Shown here one piece after another: positions 23,405 to 34,019 of a stretch of 64,000 bases of DNA. The position numbers and the translations under genes are program-made. This DNA is from Labia minor (lineage: Eukaryota > Arthropoda > Insecta > Dermaptera > Spongiphoridae), in the NCBI GenBank assembly GCA_963082975.1, contig OY720350.1:16834910-16898909 (forward strand), written 5' to 3'. The first letter of the stretch is position 1; each line of letters opens with the position of its first letter. The notes beneath the pieces were generated by a model, which saw only the letters and a program-made list of their open reading frames with translations, did not search any database and was not told the DNA's origin.

Positions 23405-24046
23405 CCCCTCAAGCAGCCGGGAATTAAATTTTCTTATGCTAGCGCTCCGGCGGGAATTAAATGAAGGAAAAATGCACTTTCTTGCACTCGTACCTAAAAT
23501 AATTAATATCTTTATAAACTACTCAATATAAATTTGTGAAATTTTCAAGAGATATCAAGGGAAGATGTTTATTTGAATGCAAAAAATTTAATCAGCTTAG
23601 CTTACCCAAAAATTGAGTTCTGTGTGATAAATGTGATAAATTTTGAAGCAACCGGATTCAAAGCATGCCTAAAATTATTAATATCTCATAAACTGCTCAA
23701 TATAAATTTGTGAAATTTTCAAGAGATGTCAAGGGAAGATGTTTCTTTGTATACAAAAAATTTAATCAGCTTAGCTAGAATTTGAGTTTTGAAGACTCAC
23801 GAAAAAAACAAAGTTTTTTCTTCTTTGAAAAAACATGTTTGAAAAAAAAAAAAAAAAAAAGTGGAAAAAGAGAAAGGGTAATTATTGTAGTTTTAAAAAG
23901 TGCAAAAATTTTCAAAATTGATCGAGAGATTATAGAGAAATACATATTTATTTAAACACTGGAAGCCGGCGAGTACGGACTCGGGGTCCCGCCGTTACGA
24001 TAGATTTTGTCGCGCGAGTACGTACTCGGGTTCCCGGATTGAGGGG
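23405..24046. mobile_element. piggyBac-like miniature element
   Basis: Left end CCCCTCAAGCAGCCGGGAAT, right end TTCCCGGATTGAGGGG, an imperfect inverted repeat. The right flank is TTAA (24047-24050) and the left flank TTAG (23401-23404), consistent with a decayed TTAA duplication. Subterminal blocks GAGTACGGACTCGGGGTCCC and GAGTACGTACTCGGGTTCCC lie near the right end. The interior holds an imperfect tandem duplication of about 110 bp (23490-23607 and 23666-23780) sharing CTCAATATAAATTTGTGAAA. No transposase reading frame. Confidence 0.75.
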
Positions 24047-24050
24047 TTAA

Positions 24051-25510
24051 GTATATTATATTTTAGTTTAGATTACAATCATTTTTTTATTTAATGTGTT
24101 TAATATTTTATTTAAAATTTTTATAAAATGAATCTCTCTTTAAAATTGAACAACAAGAGAAATGTCAGAATTTTATAATTAAAATATTTCTTTTTATGTT
24201 ATATTAAAATTAATTATAAAAACAAATTAATATTGAATGTTGTAAAAGTGTGAATGAATGTAGTAATTATTATTTATAATTTTTTTTTTTGTGTTTATTC
24301 ACAATTTTAGTTAATGATTATGATCAATTTTAACAATTTTCTATTAGATTAAATTTAATAAATATATAAATATTGATATATCAATATCTATATAATAAAT
24401 ATTTAAAAAAAAAAACAAAACATTTATTCATATTCATATTGAAAAATAATTAATTTCAACTAAACGTATTTAAATACATTTTATATGATTTTATATTATG
24501 ATACATTAAAACACGCTCGGTTTGCTATATTAATGTCCAATATATTCTATTAAGATAAAGTTTTAATGAAAATGATTTGTTCCATTTTTGTTTTGTTGTA
24601 AATCTATGATTAACTAAGTAACAAAAGGGTAGGTTTATTACGCGATGCTTTGTTTTCATTTTAATTTAATCATGTGATGTGTGCGGTTTTAAGGCATGAT
24701 TTAATCAGAGTTCTAATCCAAAAGTTGAAACAAAGCCCTCTCACCCGAGGGCGATGGCCATTTGCCATTTAACGACGTCATTTTTGATTAAATTAACTCA
24801 CAGATCCCTGCTTCCTATTGAAGGTTGGCTTAAAATTTATCCATGCCGTTGGACTACACGCTTTTTTAGCATAACCATTGAAGATATCTCGTTAATTAAT
24901 CACCAAAATAGGCAACTTTTCTTGCTAGTGATGGGAAAATGTGCGGATACTAATTGGAAACTTCGAGAAAGTTCTCTTAATCAAATAGGAGAGATATTCA
25001 CAAGAGAAAGACGGCTGGATAATCAGTCTATATTAGTGAGGTGAGGAGATCATTTTCATCTTAACTATGTAAGTTTTGATTAAAGTTTCGGTTTGCTTTT
25101 GAAAGATTCATCAGATATCATATGCATGAAATCGTCGATCTATTTTTACTCTCAAATAACTTGAAACTTATTTTCATTCATAATATACTTGTCTTTCTCT
25201 TTCTTAAACTTTTAAGTGTGGAAACTAGATAATATTTAAGCAACTTTTATGGAACCTAATAAACATTGGAGTCAAATATTTTTTTAATGTCAAGATACTA
25301 TTCGCTTTCACTTTTTCAATGCTTGATGCTTTTTTTCAAATAATTATAAAATTTTTATTTAATTTTAATATTACTAAAAATTCATTCTCCTCTATTAATA
25401 AGTTTATCAAAATTGCTTAAAATTTTAACGACTCCTTCCAATTTCGTGGCCTCAAATGAGGTCGCAGTTTAAAGTTTAACGAAAATTGATTGAGTATAGT
25501 TTATATATTT
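24051..25510. other. AT-rich DNA around a candidate exon
   Basis: AT-rich low-complexity sequence to about 24590, a GC-richer segment 24600-25060 with the candidate exon at 24929-25040, then AT-rich sequence to 25510. No repeats recognised. Confidence 0.4.
24929..25040 (+). CDS. Candidate internal exon, HEAT/TOG-like peptide
   Basis: A pyrimidine-rich acceptor (TTTTCTTGCTAG at 24917-24928) and a strong donor (GAG|GTGAGG after 25040) bracket 112 bp that is open in one frame. The peptide starts MGKCADTNWKLRESSLNQIG and continues EIFTRERRLDNQSILV. DTNWKxRExxLNxI is reminiscent of the first helix of HEAT/TOG-type repeats (W-x-x-R-x-x-x-L), but one short peptide cannot settle a family. The open frame extends upstream to 24754 without a stop, so a longer exon or unspliced ORF is possible. 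Confidence 0.35.
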
Positions 25511-25519
25511 TTGTATAAA

Positions 25520-25815
25520 TACGTAAGGGCGGCTTCATAATTCGCCCCCCTATAGATTTTAACAGATAAAATTTTCATGATAATCTCTTCAGAACCTGAT
25601 CGCAAAATCATCTTACCTTTTATTTTTGTTTTTTAAGAATCATATTGAAAAAAAGCTGAAATGTCTGATCGCAAAATCATCTTAATCATCTTACCTTTTT
25701 TTTTAGAGTTGAAAATGATTTCGCCCCCAAAAATAACTATCGACCCCCAAAAGCGTATAATCAAATAATCGCCCCCTTAGAGATGTCGATCGCCAGCTAG
25801 TTTGAGAATCACTAC
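25520..25815. mobile_element. Partial hAT-type miniature element
   Basis: The right end reads CGATCGCCAGCTAGTTTGAG then AATCACTA, like the complement of the CAGTGATTCTCAA hAT termini in this window. The interior contains CGCCCCC motifs near both sides and two copies of CTGATCGCAAAATCATCTTA or close variants (about 25596 and 25663). That GATCGCAAAATCATCT text also occurs in the element at 59751 (59816), so they are probably relatives. No matching left terminus could be found. Confidence 0.5.
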
Positions 25816-25824
25816 CTTAGATCA

Positions 25825-26620
25825 ACAACTGTGTGTACTTATACCTTTCATAAAAATCATCCACACAGCATGGCAGTGTCACAAAAAGAACAATCAACCC
25901 TGAATTGATAAAATTATAGTCTGAGGTGGCTTTAAAAAGAAACTTAGGGGACGTTGCGAGTAAAAAGTAGTCTGTCGAAGAAATTGTCACAAGAGGAAAA
26001 ACTCTAGGACTTGATATAGACAAAACTGACATCGAAGAACTCGTTGCAGAACAAAGCGTGAACCTCAGTGTCCATGAGTTAAAGGATTTATTACATGAGA
26101 AACTTGAGAGCTAAATGAGTTTCTGTCGGAAATGGAGCAAGAAAAGTAAGTAAGTAAGAAAGAGAAACTGAGGACAAATTCAAGAACATAGTTCACGGTG
26201 AATAAAACTAAAATAATTTGGAAAAGAAAACCATCCTGCTATTAAATCTATTCATTAATTTGACAATGTTACAATGGCTCATTTCAACTACTTGTTAAAC
26301 CTCATCAAATTCAGTTTCCTATTACTAATTTCTTTAAGAGAAAAGATGATAAATGTGAACCAATATTATCGGGAAAAATTTAAATTAGATGAATAAACAA
26401 TTTTTTTAATATTTCAATGTATGTTATTATAAGCATTAATAAATAATAATGTTTATTATCGAAAATAATTTTATTTTTCATAATAATATTTTGGAGTCTG
26501 GAACGAATTAATTGCTTTTACATTAATTCTTATGGGAAAACTTGTTTCGGTTTACTATCATTTCGGTTTACGAGCCAAATTCCGGAACGAATTAAACTCG
26601 TAACCCGAGGTTCCCCCTGT
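25825..26620 (+). pseudogene. Second Tigger/pogo remnant, 3' part with right terminus
   Basis: Plus-strand frames read VEEIVTRGKTLGLDIDKTDI then EELVAEQ and SVHELKDLLHEKLES (about 25976-26113), the acidic region near the end of Tigger-type transposases. Further on, QFPITNFFKRKDD (26312-26350) again fits the PCNA-interacting pattern (QFPITNFF). The right terminus is GGTTCCCCCTG followed by TA at 26621, preceded by TTTCGGTTTACGAG-type text. The left part, including the DDE core and left terminus, is missing. Stops and frameshifts are present. Confidence 0.75.
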
Positions 26621-26850
26621 ATTCTGAAATGTCATTCAATTTATTTTCTTTTTTATAAACTTCACTTTTCCATTCCGTTCAATAACATTCAATGGGACAC
26701 CTGAGTGACAGAAACAGAATTAGTTGATATCTCAATATTTTTTTTTATTTTCTTTTTTTAAACAAATATATTTTTGAAAAGTGATAAACGAGGTTAGGGT
26801 CTAACTAGGTGACCTGAATTTATTGAAATTTATTGAAATTTATTAATTTA

Positions 26851-27168
26851 TTTCCTCTAAAGTGACCGTAAAAATGAAGATATATGTTTGATAATTTTTT
26901 ATATGATTAAAAATTTTATAAAACTGCTATATATAGAATTTCAGCTTGATTGAATCGCCGAAATGAAAGTATCGGAATTAATTTTTTAACACTGCAAATC
27001 ACGCCCCTACACGTGACGTGTTGCCATCAACAAAGAGCCAAACATGCCCTGATTTAATAAATATTATTTATTGATTTTAATTTATAATTAATTAAATTTA
27101 ATTTAAATATAATATATTATGTTATTTAATCCAATTCAAATTTGCGAGATAGTCGAGTCACTCCAGCC
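26851..27168 (+). mobile_element. Family A HINE-like element, 5'-truncated
   Basis: Starts at TTTCCTCTAAAGTGACCGTA and runs through the conserved family A 3' half to GCGAGATAGTCGAGTCACTCCAGCCT. The hairpin has lost GTGGAGAC, so its stem is gone. The GAAATTTATT-type tandem just upstream (26818-26850) may have replaced the 5' half. Confidence 0.75.
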
Positions 27169-27170
27169 TC

Positions 27171-28484
27171 TTTGCTATTGTATTTATTGTAAGATTTTGA
27201 TATAATATTGAATTAATAATAGTTATTGGAAATATTGGCTTTCATTGAATGTAGAGAAGATTGTGAAGGCATTTAAGTCCACGAATAAGAGAAAGAGAAC
27301 AGATGGGGTTTACCCGCTTGAGGAGGGGAGAGTCACGGCGTGGGTTGGGAAGGTGATGGGGTGCCTGGAGAGGGAGGGCGTCGCGACGTCCCTGGCGCCG
27401 GCTGTAAATCACGCACTCTTCCACCTCTCTCTTTCTCTTTATATTTTTTATTGTATTTCTCTCTCTTTTCTTTTTTTCCGTCATGTCTAGCTAGCTGTGG
27501 CGTTTGGTGTATCGACATCGATGCATATAAATAAAATATTGATATATTACTTTGTTTGTTAGATGCCAGAATACCAGAATCCTATATAGATATACAAGCT
27601 TTTGGGTAACACCCTAAACAAAGAGTTATTTATTTATTTCAAATATAATATTGGATTGGTTGGATCAGGAATGGAAGTGTGATATTTGAAACCAATAAGC
27701 CAATAAAGTGTTGAAAATTTGGCTCAACAAAGTTTGAGACTTGTTGGCCATTTTCTATCTAAAACCTAAGAAAAACGAAAAACTTCTCAAGAAGAATTGG
27801 ATTATTTTAACAAAACTGGAGAATATATATATGTATATAATCTTATAAATATATACTTAACAATATATATATATATATATATACCCACTTAAACATAGAA
27901 TTAACTTAAAAACAATTGGCGATGAGTATATTTTAAGGGTTTTGATATTTTTTTAATTAAAAATATTTTATTCTTTATCTTATTTGTTCGCTTATTTGAT
28001 AAGAGTTTTTATTAAGTATTATTAAAAAGTTTCATATTGTTTTTTCAAGTTATTGGAAGAAAATATTAATATTTGATAATAATTAGATCCTTCAAGAACC
28101 TTAATTAATGACATACTAATATAAGTATAAGTATATTTTTTGACTAATGAGAATTTATACAATTAATTGTCATAATAATTATTCTGGCTAAAAGATTGAT
28201 TGATTGATTGATTTTTATTGGTGAAATTTAAAATATTTATTTTTTTCAATCTAAAGTATGTATATAATGAAAATATTTATAGTGTCTGGAGTTAATAATA
28301 AGAATAAATTGACTAGACAGATTATAATGAATACCCTCCATTTTACTTTTTCTTCTCTTATAAATCTTATAAATTTCTAAACATTGTAGTGGCTGAAAAA
28401 TGCTAGGGCGGCGTTGTTGTCAGAACATTTGAGAAGGTACATTACCATTGTACGACCACAGCGCCACCCCCGCGTTTACTTTTT
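27171..28484. other. Intergenic DNA with a GC-rich coding-like island
   Basis: Contains the unusual GC-rich segment 27242-27410 (listed separately), a pyrimidine-rich run at 27418-27480, and AT-rich DNA with a (TA)n tract near 27862-27882 up to 28440. Nothing else recognised. Confidence 0.45.
27253..27402 (+). CDS. Candidate exon in a GC-rich island, unknown product
   Basis: An AG (ATGTAG at about 27252) and a GT (CCGGCT|GTAAAT after 27402) bracket about 150 bp open in one frame. Codons are strongly G/C-ending, quite unlike the rest of the window. The peptide reads EKIVKAFKSTNKRKRTDGVY, then PLEEGRVTAWVGKVMGCLER, then EGVATSLAPA. The pattern (YP-x3-G-x-V-x-x-W-V-x3-M-x12-T) slightly recalls the core-binding domain of tyrosine recombinases, but this is only an impression. 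It could equally be a host exon or a foreign fragment. Confidence 0.25.
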
Positions 28485-29090
28485 ACTATCTCGCCAGAGA
28501 TAGTATTGCGATCACGAAAATTTTCGATGTTGAGATTTTGATGTTTTTATACGTTTTGAAGGTTCCTGAATCATTTTCACTAAGTTTGAGAAAAATGTCT
28601 GTGTGTGTATGTGTGTATGTATGTAGACAAGATTACTCAAAAACGGTTTGAGTTAGAATCATTAAATTTGGTACATGAGCATTATTAAAAATTCATAGTT
28701 TTCTATCAACTTTTGAGAAATGTAGCTCAACCAGAAGAATGTCATTACCTACTACGTTTTGATTTTTTTTCCTCTAAAGTGACCGTAAAAATAAAGATAT
28801 ATGTTTGATAATTTTTCACATGATTAAAAATTGTATAAAACTGCTATATATAGAATTTCTGCTTGATTGCTGAAGGTACCAGAATTAATTTTTTAACACT
28901 GCAAATCACTCGCCAACATGTGACGTGGTGCCATCAACAAAGAGCCAAACATGCGCTGGTTTAATAAATATTATTTATTAGTTTTAATTTATAATTTATA
29001 ATTAATTAAATTTAATTTAAATATAATATATTATGTTATTTAATCCAATTCAAATCTGCGTGATAGTCGAGTGGAGACACTCCAGCTAAT
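28485..29090 (+). mobile_element. Family A HINE-like element, full length
   Basis: The cleanest plus-strand copy. In order: ACTATCTCGCC and AGAGATAGT (a small 5' hairpin), TTGCGATCACGAAAATTTTC, ATTTTGATGTTTTTATACGT, a tgtgtgtgtatgtgtgtatg microsatellite (28597-28624), AAAACGGTTTGAGTTAGAATC-type text, AAATTTGGTACATGAGCATT, GTAGCTCAACCAGAAGAATG, CTCTAAAGTGACCGT and CCAAACATGCGCTGGTTTAA. It ends in TGATAGT, the hairpin GAGTG-GAGA-CACTC and CCAGCT, then AATT. There is no open frame. The layout is that of HINE/DINE-1 elements mobilised by Helentrons. Confidence 0.85.
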
Positions 29091-31130
29091 TTCCGTCTCT
29101 GTACATACATAGACTATTTATAGATCATCAAAAAAAAAATAGAAATAAAATAAAATGATATACTCAATAAGAATCTTTATAAAAATGATACGCTTTCTTT
29201 TCTTCCCCTCCCCACCAACCTCCAATTTTACCTTGGTTCAGATAATCTGTCCATAACTGTTTGATAATAAAAACACAAAATATTTATTTCATCAATTACC
29301 ACCCAGATATATTAAAATACCTATAAAAATTTATATTTTCATATGATATATTTAAATTAATTAATTTACAATATTATAAACCTTATGATTTTAATGAAAT
29401 AATCCAACCCCTTTATTAAATATTTTAATGGAAATATAATATTCTTTAATTATCATTTAAATTGAATATTAATTGAAGAAATAGATTTAATAAATAAATG
29501 ACGATATTAAATAATAATAATAATAATAATAATATTTATATACATGCAATGTGATTTAATATTTATTGACCCCTATTATTAATTATTTATTAATTTTCCA
29601 ATTACTTATCGATTCTTTAATCCTTAAAAAGTTGTAATATTTACAAAATCCTGTAAATAATTTTCAAATTCAAATCTTTGGCACACTTTTTTGCTAGTTA
29701 CAATATAAATTTTTTTTTTTTTTTGTTGTTGTGAAGTAACATTATAATAAGTTATCGAATAGAAAGAAGAGAGTTGAGATCAATTGAAAATAATATGATA
29801 GGGTTATAAATCAATCAATATTCTTACATTTCTTTACTAGAGTGAATATTCGTGACATTCTTAAATCCGTTAAAATCCTCTAAAAGATCAATTTCCCGGT
29901 TCAAATCCTCGGAATGATTAAATTTCCTTTATCTTTTTTTTTTTCGCGTGCTGCCTTATACTGATTTGGAAATCGTAGCTAGCGTTCTTTTCTACTTTGA
30001 GCCTTTTGATCCATGTTTGGAGGCTATTTTGTTTGTATGTAAACTTGGAATGATATTACAAGAAAGAGAACTATGGGATAAAACAAGAACGAGATTCCAA
30101 CATTCATTCATTGCTTGTTACATTGGCGGAGGGATCGAGATGTATCTGTTCCGGATATCCGCGTCTTGGATTCAATCCAAAGGACCAGAAAACCAACCAC
30201 ACGTTTTGTTACTTATGGCCCGTGAACACAAAGAAACAACAACACCCTCCCAGACCTCCACAATATTCGAAATAAAATCTTGTTTTTTTTTAATCCAAAC
30301 AAAATTTACATCTTTAGATGTGGGAGATGAGAGTGATTTTTCTTTTATTATTATTATTATTATTATTATATATCTAAGATAAAGTTGTCATAATAAAAAG
30401 ATAGTACTAACATATTTTTTTATTTTTTTATACTTTTATACCATTAAAATAAAATTAATTTAATGTTTGTTGTGTGTTTTGTTTAATACAGAATATTATT
30501 TATATAAAAAACTAGTCACTTTTAATAAATATTATATATAATGATTTACTTAATAATAGTATGAGGTTTTAATAAAAAAATATTAAAAAAATGAATGATA
30601 AAATATTAAATTTTAATTAATCTGATATTGAGTTTTAATAGAAAAAATGTATAAAAGAGTAATTTTAAATTAAGAGCATTTTAATTTATTCACTTAATTA
30701 TTACATAAAAAAATAAATCGTCTGGTGGTTATGTAATCTATTTTTCTACATTATTGATAAAAAAATAATTATAAATGAAATAAATAAATTCATTTAGATA
30801 AATAATTATTTGATGAATAATTTCTAAAATTTATTTTGTAAATCATTTATAAAAAATATAATTTTTTTAAAATATTAAAGAAATTTAATTACATAAAATT
30901 CTAATATTTTGTAATAAAGATTTAAAGATTATATCAAATAATTATTTGGCTTATATTATATATTTTAGCTTTATAGGCTGAACTACTAAGATGAATACAT
31001 TCAATTATAGGTTAATTATCAATTAATAAATGTTTAAAAATAATGAAAAATAAATTAACTTAATTAAAAAAATGACAACAAAGTCTTTGGAATAAAATTA
31101 TATGTATGTAGATATAAATATTAACACATT
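29091..31130. other. AT-rich DNA with microsatellites and one GC-richer open stretch
   Basis: (TAA)n at 29507-29533 and (ATT)n at 30343-30367 flank a segment at 29948-30260 that is GC-richer and open for about 140 codons on the plus strand (containing RTRFQHSFIACYIGGGIEMY). No family is recognised, and no clear acceptor/donor pair fits. The rest is AT-rich with nothing seen. Confidence 0.4.
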
Positions 31131-31181
31131 AGAATTTGAAAATGAAGAAAAATTTAATAACTTAAGTTCTGTAATCACGAA

Positions 31182-31999
31182 GGGTGTTTTTTTAGGGGTA
31201 TATATTTTGAAATGGAATAAAACTGATTTTTTTTTAAATTGAAATGAAATTTTCTTTATTCGAGATATAATCTTCTGATATTATAATTTATTTCTGGTAT
31301 ATAACCGCCACGGATATAATCTACAAGTTCAATTTTCAATGACTTTTTCCAATATTTGTGGACGTATATGAGCAATATCGTAATGAATGTTGTCCTCTAA
31401 GTGATCAATTGTTTTGGGCTTGTCGGCGTAGACTAGCGACTTCACATATTACCACAGAAAATAATCTAGCGACGTTAAATCTTGGAGGCCAATTCACTGG
31501 TCTGAAACGTGAAACTATGTGGTTACCAAAGGTTTCCTTCAAAAAATCAATTGTGGCACGAGCTGTGTGACATGTTGCCCCTCTTGCTGAATCCACAGCT
31601 CCTTCATATCATAGTTGTTCAATTGAGGAACGAAAAAGTCATTAATTGCCACCAGTAACGTTTTTAAAGAAGTACGGACTAATTATTCCACTAGCTCATA
31701 AAGCACACCAAACAGTTAGTTTTTTCCTGAATATAACAGTGACTCAACATACATTTGAGGATCATCACTCTAATTCTCTTTATTGACGTATCCATTCAAC
31801 CGGAATTGAACTTCATTGCTAAACAAAATTCCCTTATGTAAATCGGGACCAACGACAATCTTGTTTTGGGCTCATTCGCCGTATCTTCGCCTTGATAGGT
31901 GATCGTGTGGCTTCAATTCTTGAACGAGTTAGATTATGTAAGCACGTAACCCAAGATCCTTTCCACAAAATCTTCCATAAAGTGGATGGACACATATCC
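31182..31999 (-). pseudogene. Mariner-like (IS630-Tc1-mariner) transposase pseudogene
   Basis: The minus strand encodes a degenerate transposase. From the 5' side it reads MSPKQDCRWSRF-like text, then FQFRLNGYVNKEN-like and MYVESLLYS-like pieces, then RGATCHTARATIDFLKETFG followed by NHIVSRFRPVNWPPR. Near the end come YADKPKTIDHLEDN and LEKVIENW-like pieces. The ATCHTA segment corresponds to the HDNA-type motif around the second catalytic Asp of these enzymes. The terminal repeat near 31182 reads AGGGTGTTTTTTTAGGGGTA, and its partner at the other end is not visible. Several stops and frameshifts make it inactive. Confidence 0.75.
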
Positions 32000-32003
32000 A
32001 CTT
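31980..32003. repeat. Small perfect hairpin at the LINE/transposon junction
   Basis: AAGTGGAT pairs perfectly with ATCCACTT around an 8-base loop. It sits where the mariner-like pseudogene ends and LINE sequence resumes, so it may be a by-product of insertion or end processing. It could also be chance. Confidence 0.4.
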
Positions 32004-32515
32004 CGAGAAGAATTTAAATCGAGGTTACAATCGGGTAACGCCTGCAGTAAAGAAGCTCATCTCGTCAAAATTATTATCAAAGGGAATCAAAATTAATATA
32101 TATAAAAAAAATTATTTTGCCTGTTATTCATATAGAAGACGAGAGTAAATGTAGCGTATTTGATTCTTCTCAGCATTTATGAACTAAGGAAAGATTAGTT
32201 CACCGGAGACTGAATAGCGAGTCATTTCTAGGCATGCCCTCAGACATAGAGTAATAAAATCAATAAAGTTTCGATGGGCAGGAGACGTGGCTAGAATGGG
32301 AGAGGAAAGTATGACGAAGAGTATATTTGTGGGAGACCGATTGGGAAACGTCCTGTTGGAAGATCAAGGACGTGGTGGGTGGCAATGTAGGAAGGAACAA
32401 AGGAGAGATGGGAGAAAGGATAGGAGTTGGAGGGGATCAGGATAGGGACACTTGGAGAGATGTGGTTGGTGCGGGCAAGAACTTTTGAGTTCCGTAATCA
32501 CAGAGATAGATATAG

Positions 32516-34011
32516 GTGTATATATGAAATTTTGTTGATATGTAATACAAATAAAGAAAAGAATATATAATTATAATTGCAGGTCTTATGAGGAAAAATG
32601 AAATAAAAAAAATGATTTTTTTTTATAAAAAATGTCTCTCTCTCTCTCTCTCGAAAGAAGGCCCTAGGCTTATTAAATTTCTGGATAAATGTTATCTTTT
32701 AGTATCGAAGAACCTTTGTTTCATCCCTTGAATGAAATGACCAACGCAAAAGGGCCAGCTAAAGGTCGCCGTTTGATCCGCTTAAAGGGCGAATATGTTT
32801 TCCATCAAAGATATTGAATATATGAATAACAAAATTATCAACAAGAAAAAGGATTTTTTTTTGCACACCATCTCCATCGCCACTTCACTACTCGAGTTCT
32901 ATTTTCGCTCAGATAAAATATATAAACGGATATTTTTCTTTTCTTTTGGCAAACACAAGTGGATTTCGTTTCCGAATTCGATTTTTAAGAATTTAAGATG
33001 AACGAATATCATAAAATATAGAATAAAAAACAAACGATAAATTTACTTAATAAAAATTTCAAATAAATATTAGATATTTTGTTATTTTTATTTTATTTAA
33101 TATTGTATATTTGGTATACTCATTATTATATATGTTTATCAAATTTTATTAAATGACAGGATGGTTTGAATTAATTTACATTAAAGTTTAAAAAAAAAAT
33201 AGAAAATAAAATTTCATTGAAAATTTCAAGAATATTTTAAATATCTTTATTTATTTATTTATATAATGTATTTATTTGCAGTATTTCTAATTATAAAATT
33301 AATTAATAATTTCATAAATATGCTTTAAAAATGGTGTGCGTGAATGTTCAAATATAATTAAAATCGAGAAGAATTTGAATAAACTCGAGAATGGAATGAT
33401 AATTTTTAATTTCATATTTATATGTATATATAATAAGTTACGGGAGGGAGGGGGGGGGCAATTACGATCGATGAACAATTCATTACTGCATATGTTAACA
33501 GCATATGTTTGAAACTCAAAAGCCGTGTTCAAAAGATATGTACATATATTTCTGGAATGTTACAGTAAATTTTTTTTCTAAAATCAGCTAGATGGAAGTT
33601 TTATTTTATATAAGTGATTTTACAGACTTTTTTCAAAAACAATCTAATAATTTTAGTCAAAAAGACACCATCAATATCAAATAATATATATTAACTTTAA
33701 TTTAAGATAGTTTGTGACACAAATGACTTAAACTTGACCCTATATTTTTTTATATTTATTCGAAAGATTATAATTAAATACATCTATAGAAAAAAAATCA
33801 GATTTTTTTACCACACCGTTTAAGATATATAATTAATTAAAGTTATGAAAAAATACATGAGCTCTTATGAGTGTCCTTGTTCAATAACTCGGAAATTGAG
33901 GGTTTGTAAGAAATTGACAAACTTGACCCCACAAAAAAACTTTCTAATAGATAAAACGGTATCTCAAACATATAATGTAAAAATTTTAAAACCATTTACC
34001 ACATAGTTTTA
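32516..34011. other. AT-rich DNA, nothing recognised
   Basis: A (CT)n run at 32635-32652, a modestly GC-richer part at 32690-32980 with a 68-codon frame of unknown character, and a G-rich tract GGGAGGGAGGGGGGGGG near 33441-33459. The remainder is AT-rich with no visible repeat termini. Confidence 0.4.
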
Positions 34012-34019
34012 ATTTAATT

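Larger units (their letters stand above)
31131..32515 (+). pseudogene. LINE fragment interrupted by a mariner-like element
   Basis: At 31131-31181 the plus strand reads like the LINE text at 56593-56640 (GAATTTGAAAATGAAG then AAGTTCTGTAATCA). At 32001 the LINE resumes with CTTCGAGAAGAATTTAAATC (peptide REEFKSRLQSGN). It continues through GHVARMGEE-like and PRTWWVA-like pieces (about 32285-32390) to a short GATAGATATAG 3' tail at 32505. Frameshifts are frequent. The interruption is the mariner-like transposase pseudogene at 31182-31999, which must be younger than the LINE copy. Confidence 0.7.

Noticed and set aside
29876..29925. CCCGGTTCAAATCCTCGG, a B-box-like motif
   Set aside because: The GGTTCAAATCC motif is good, but there is no A box or pairable acceptor stem at the right distance, so no tRNA gene or SINE can be claimed.
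29948..30382. 144-codon plus-strand open frame
   Set aside because: GC-richer and looks protein-like in part, but has no good start, no clear splice pair, a tail of (I)n from an ATT microsatellite and no recognisable domain; kept only as a note in the regional entry.
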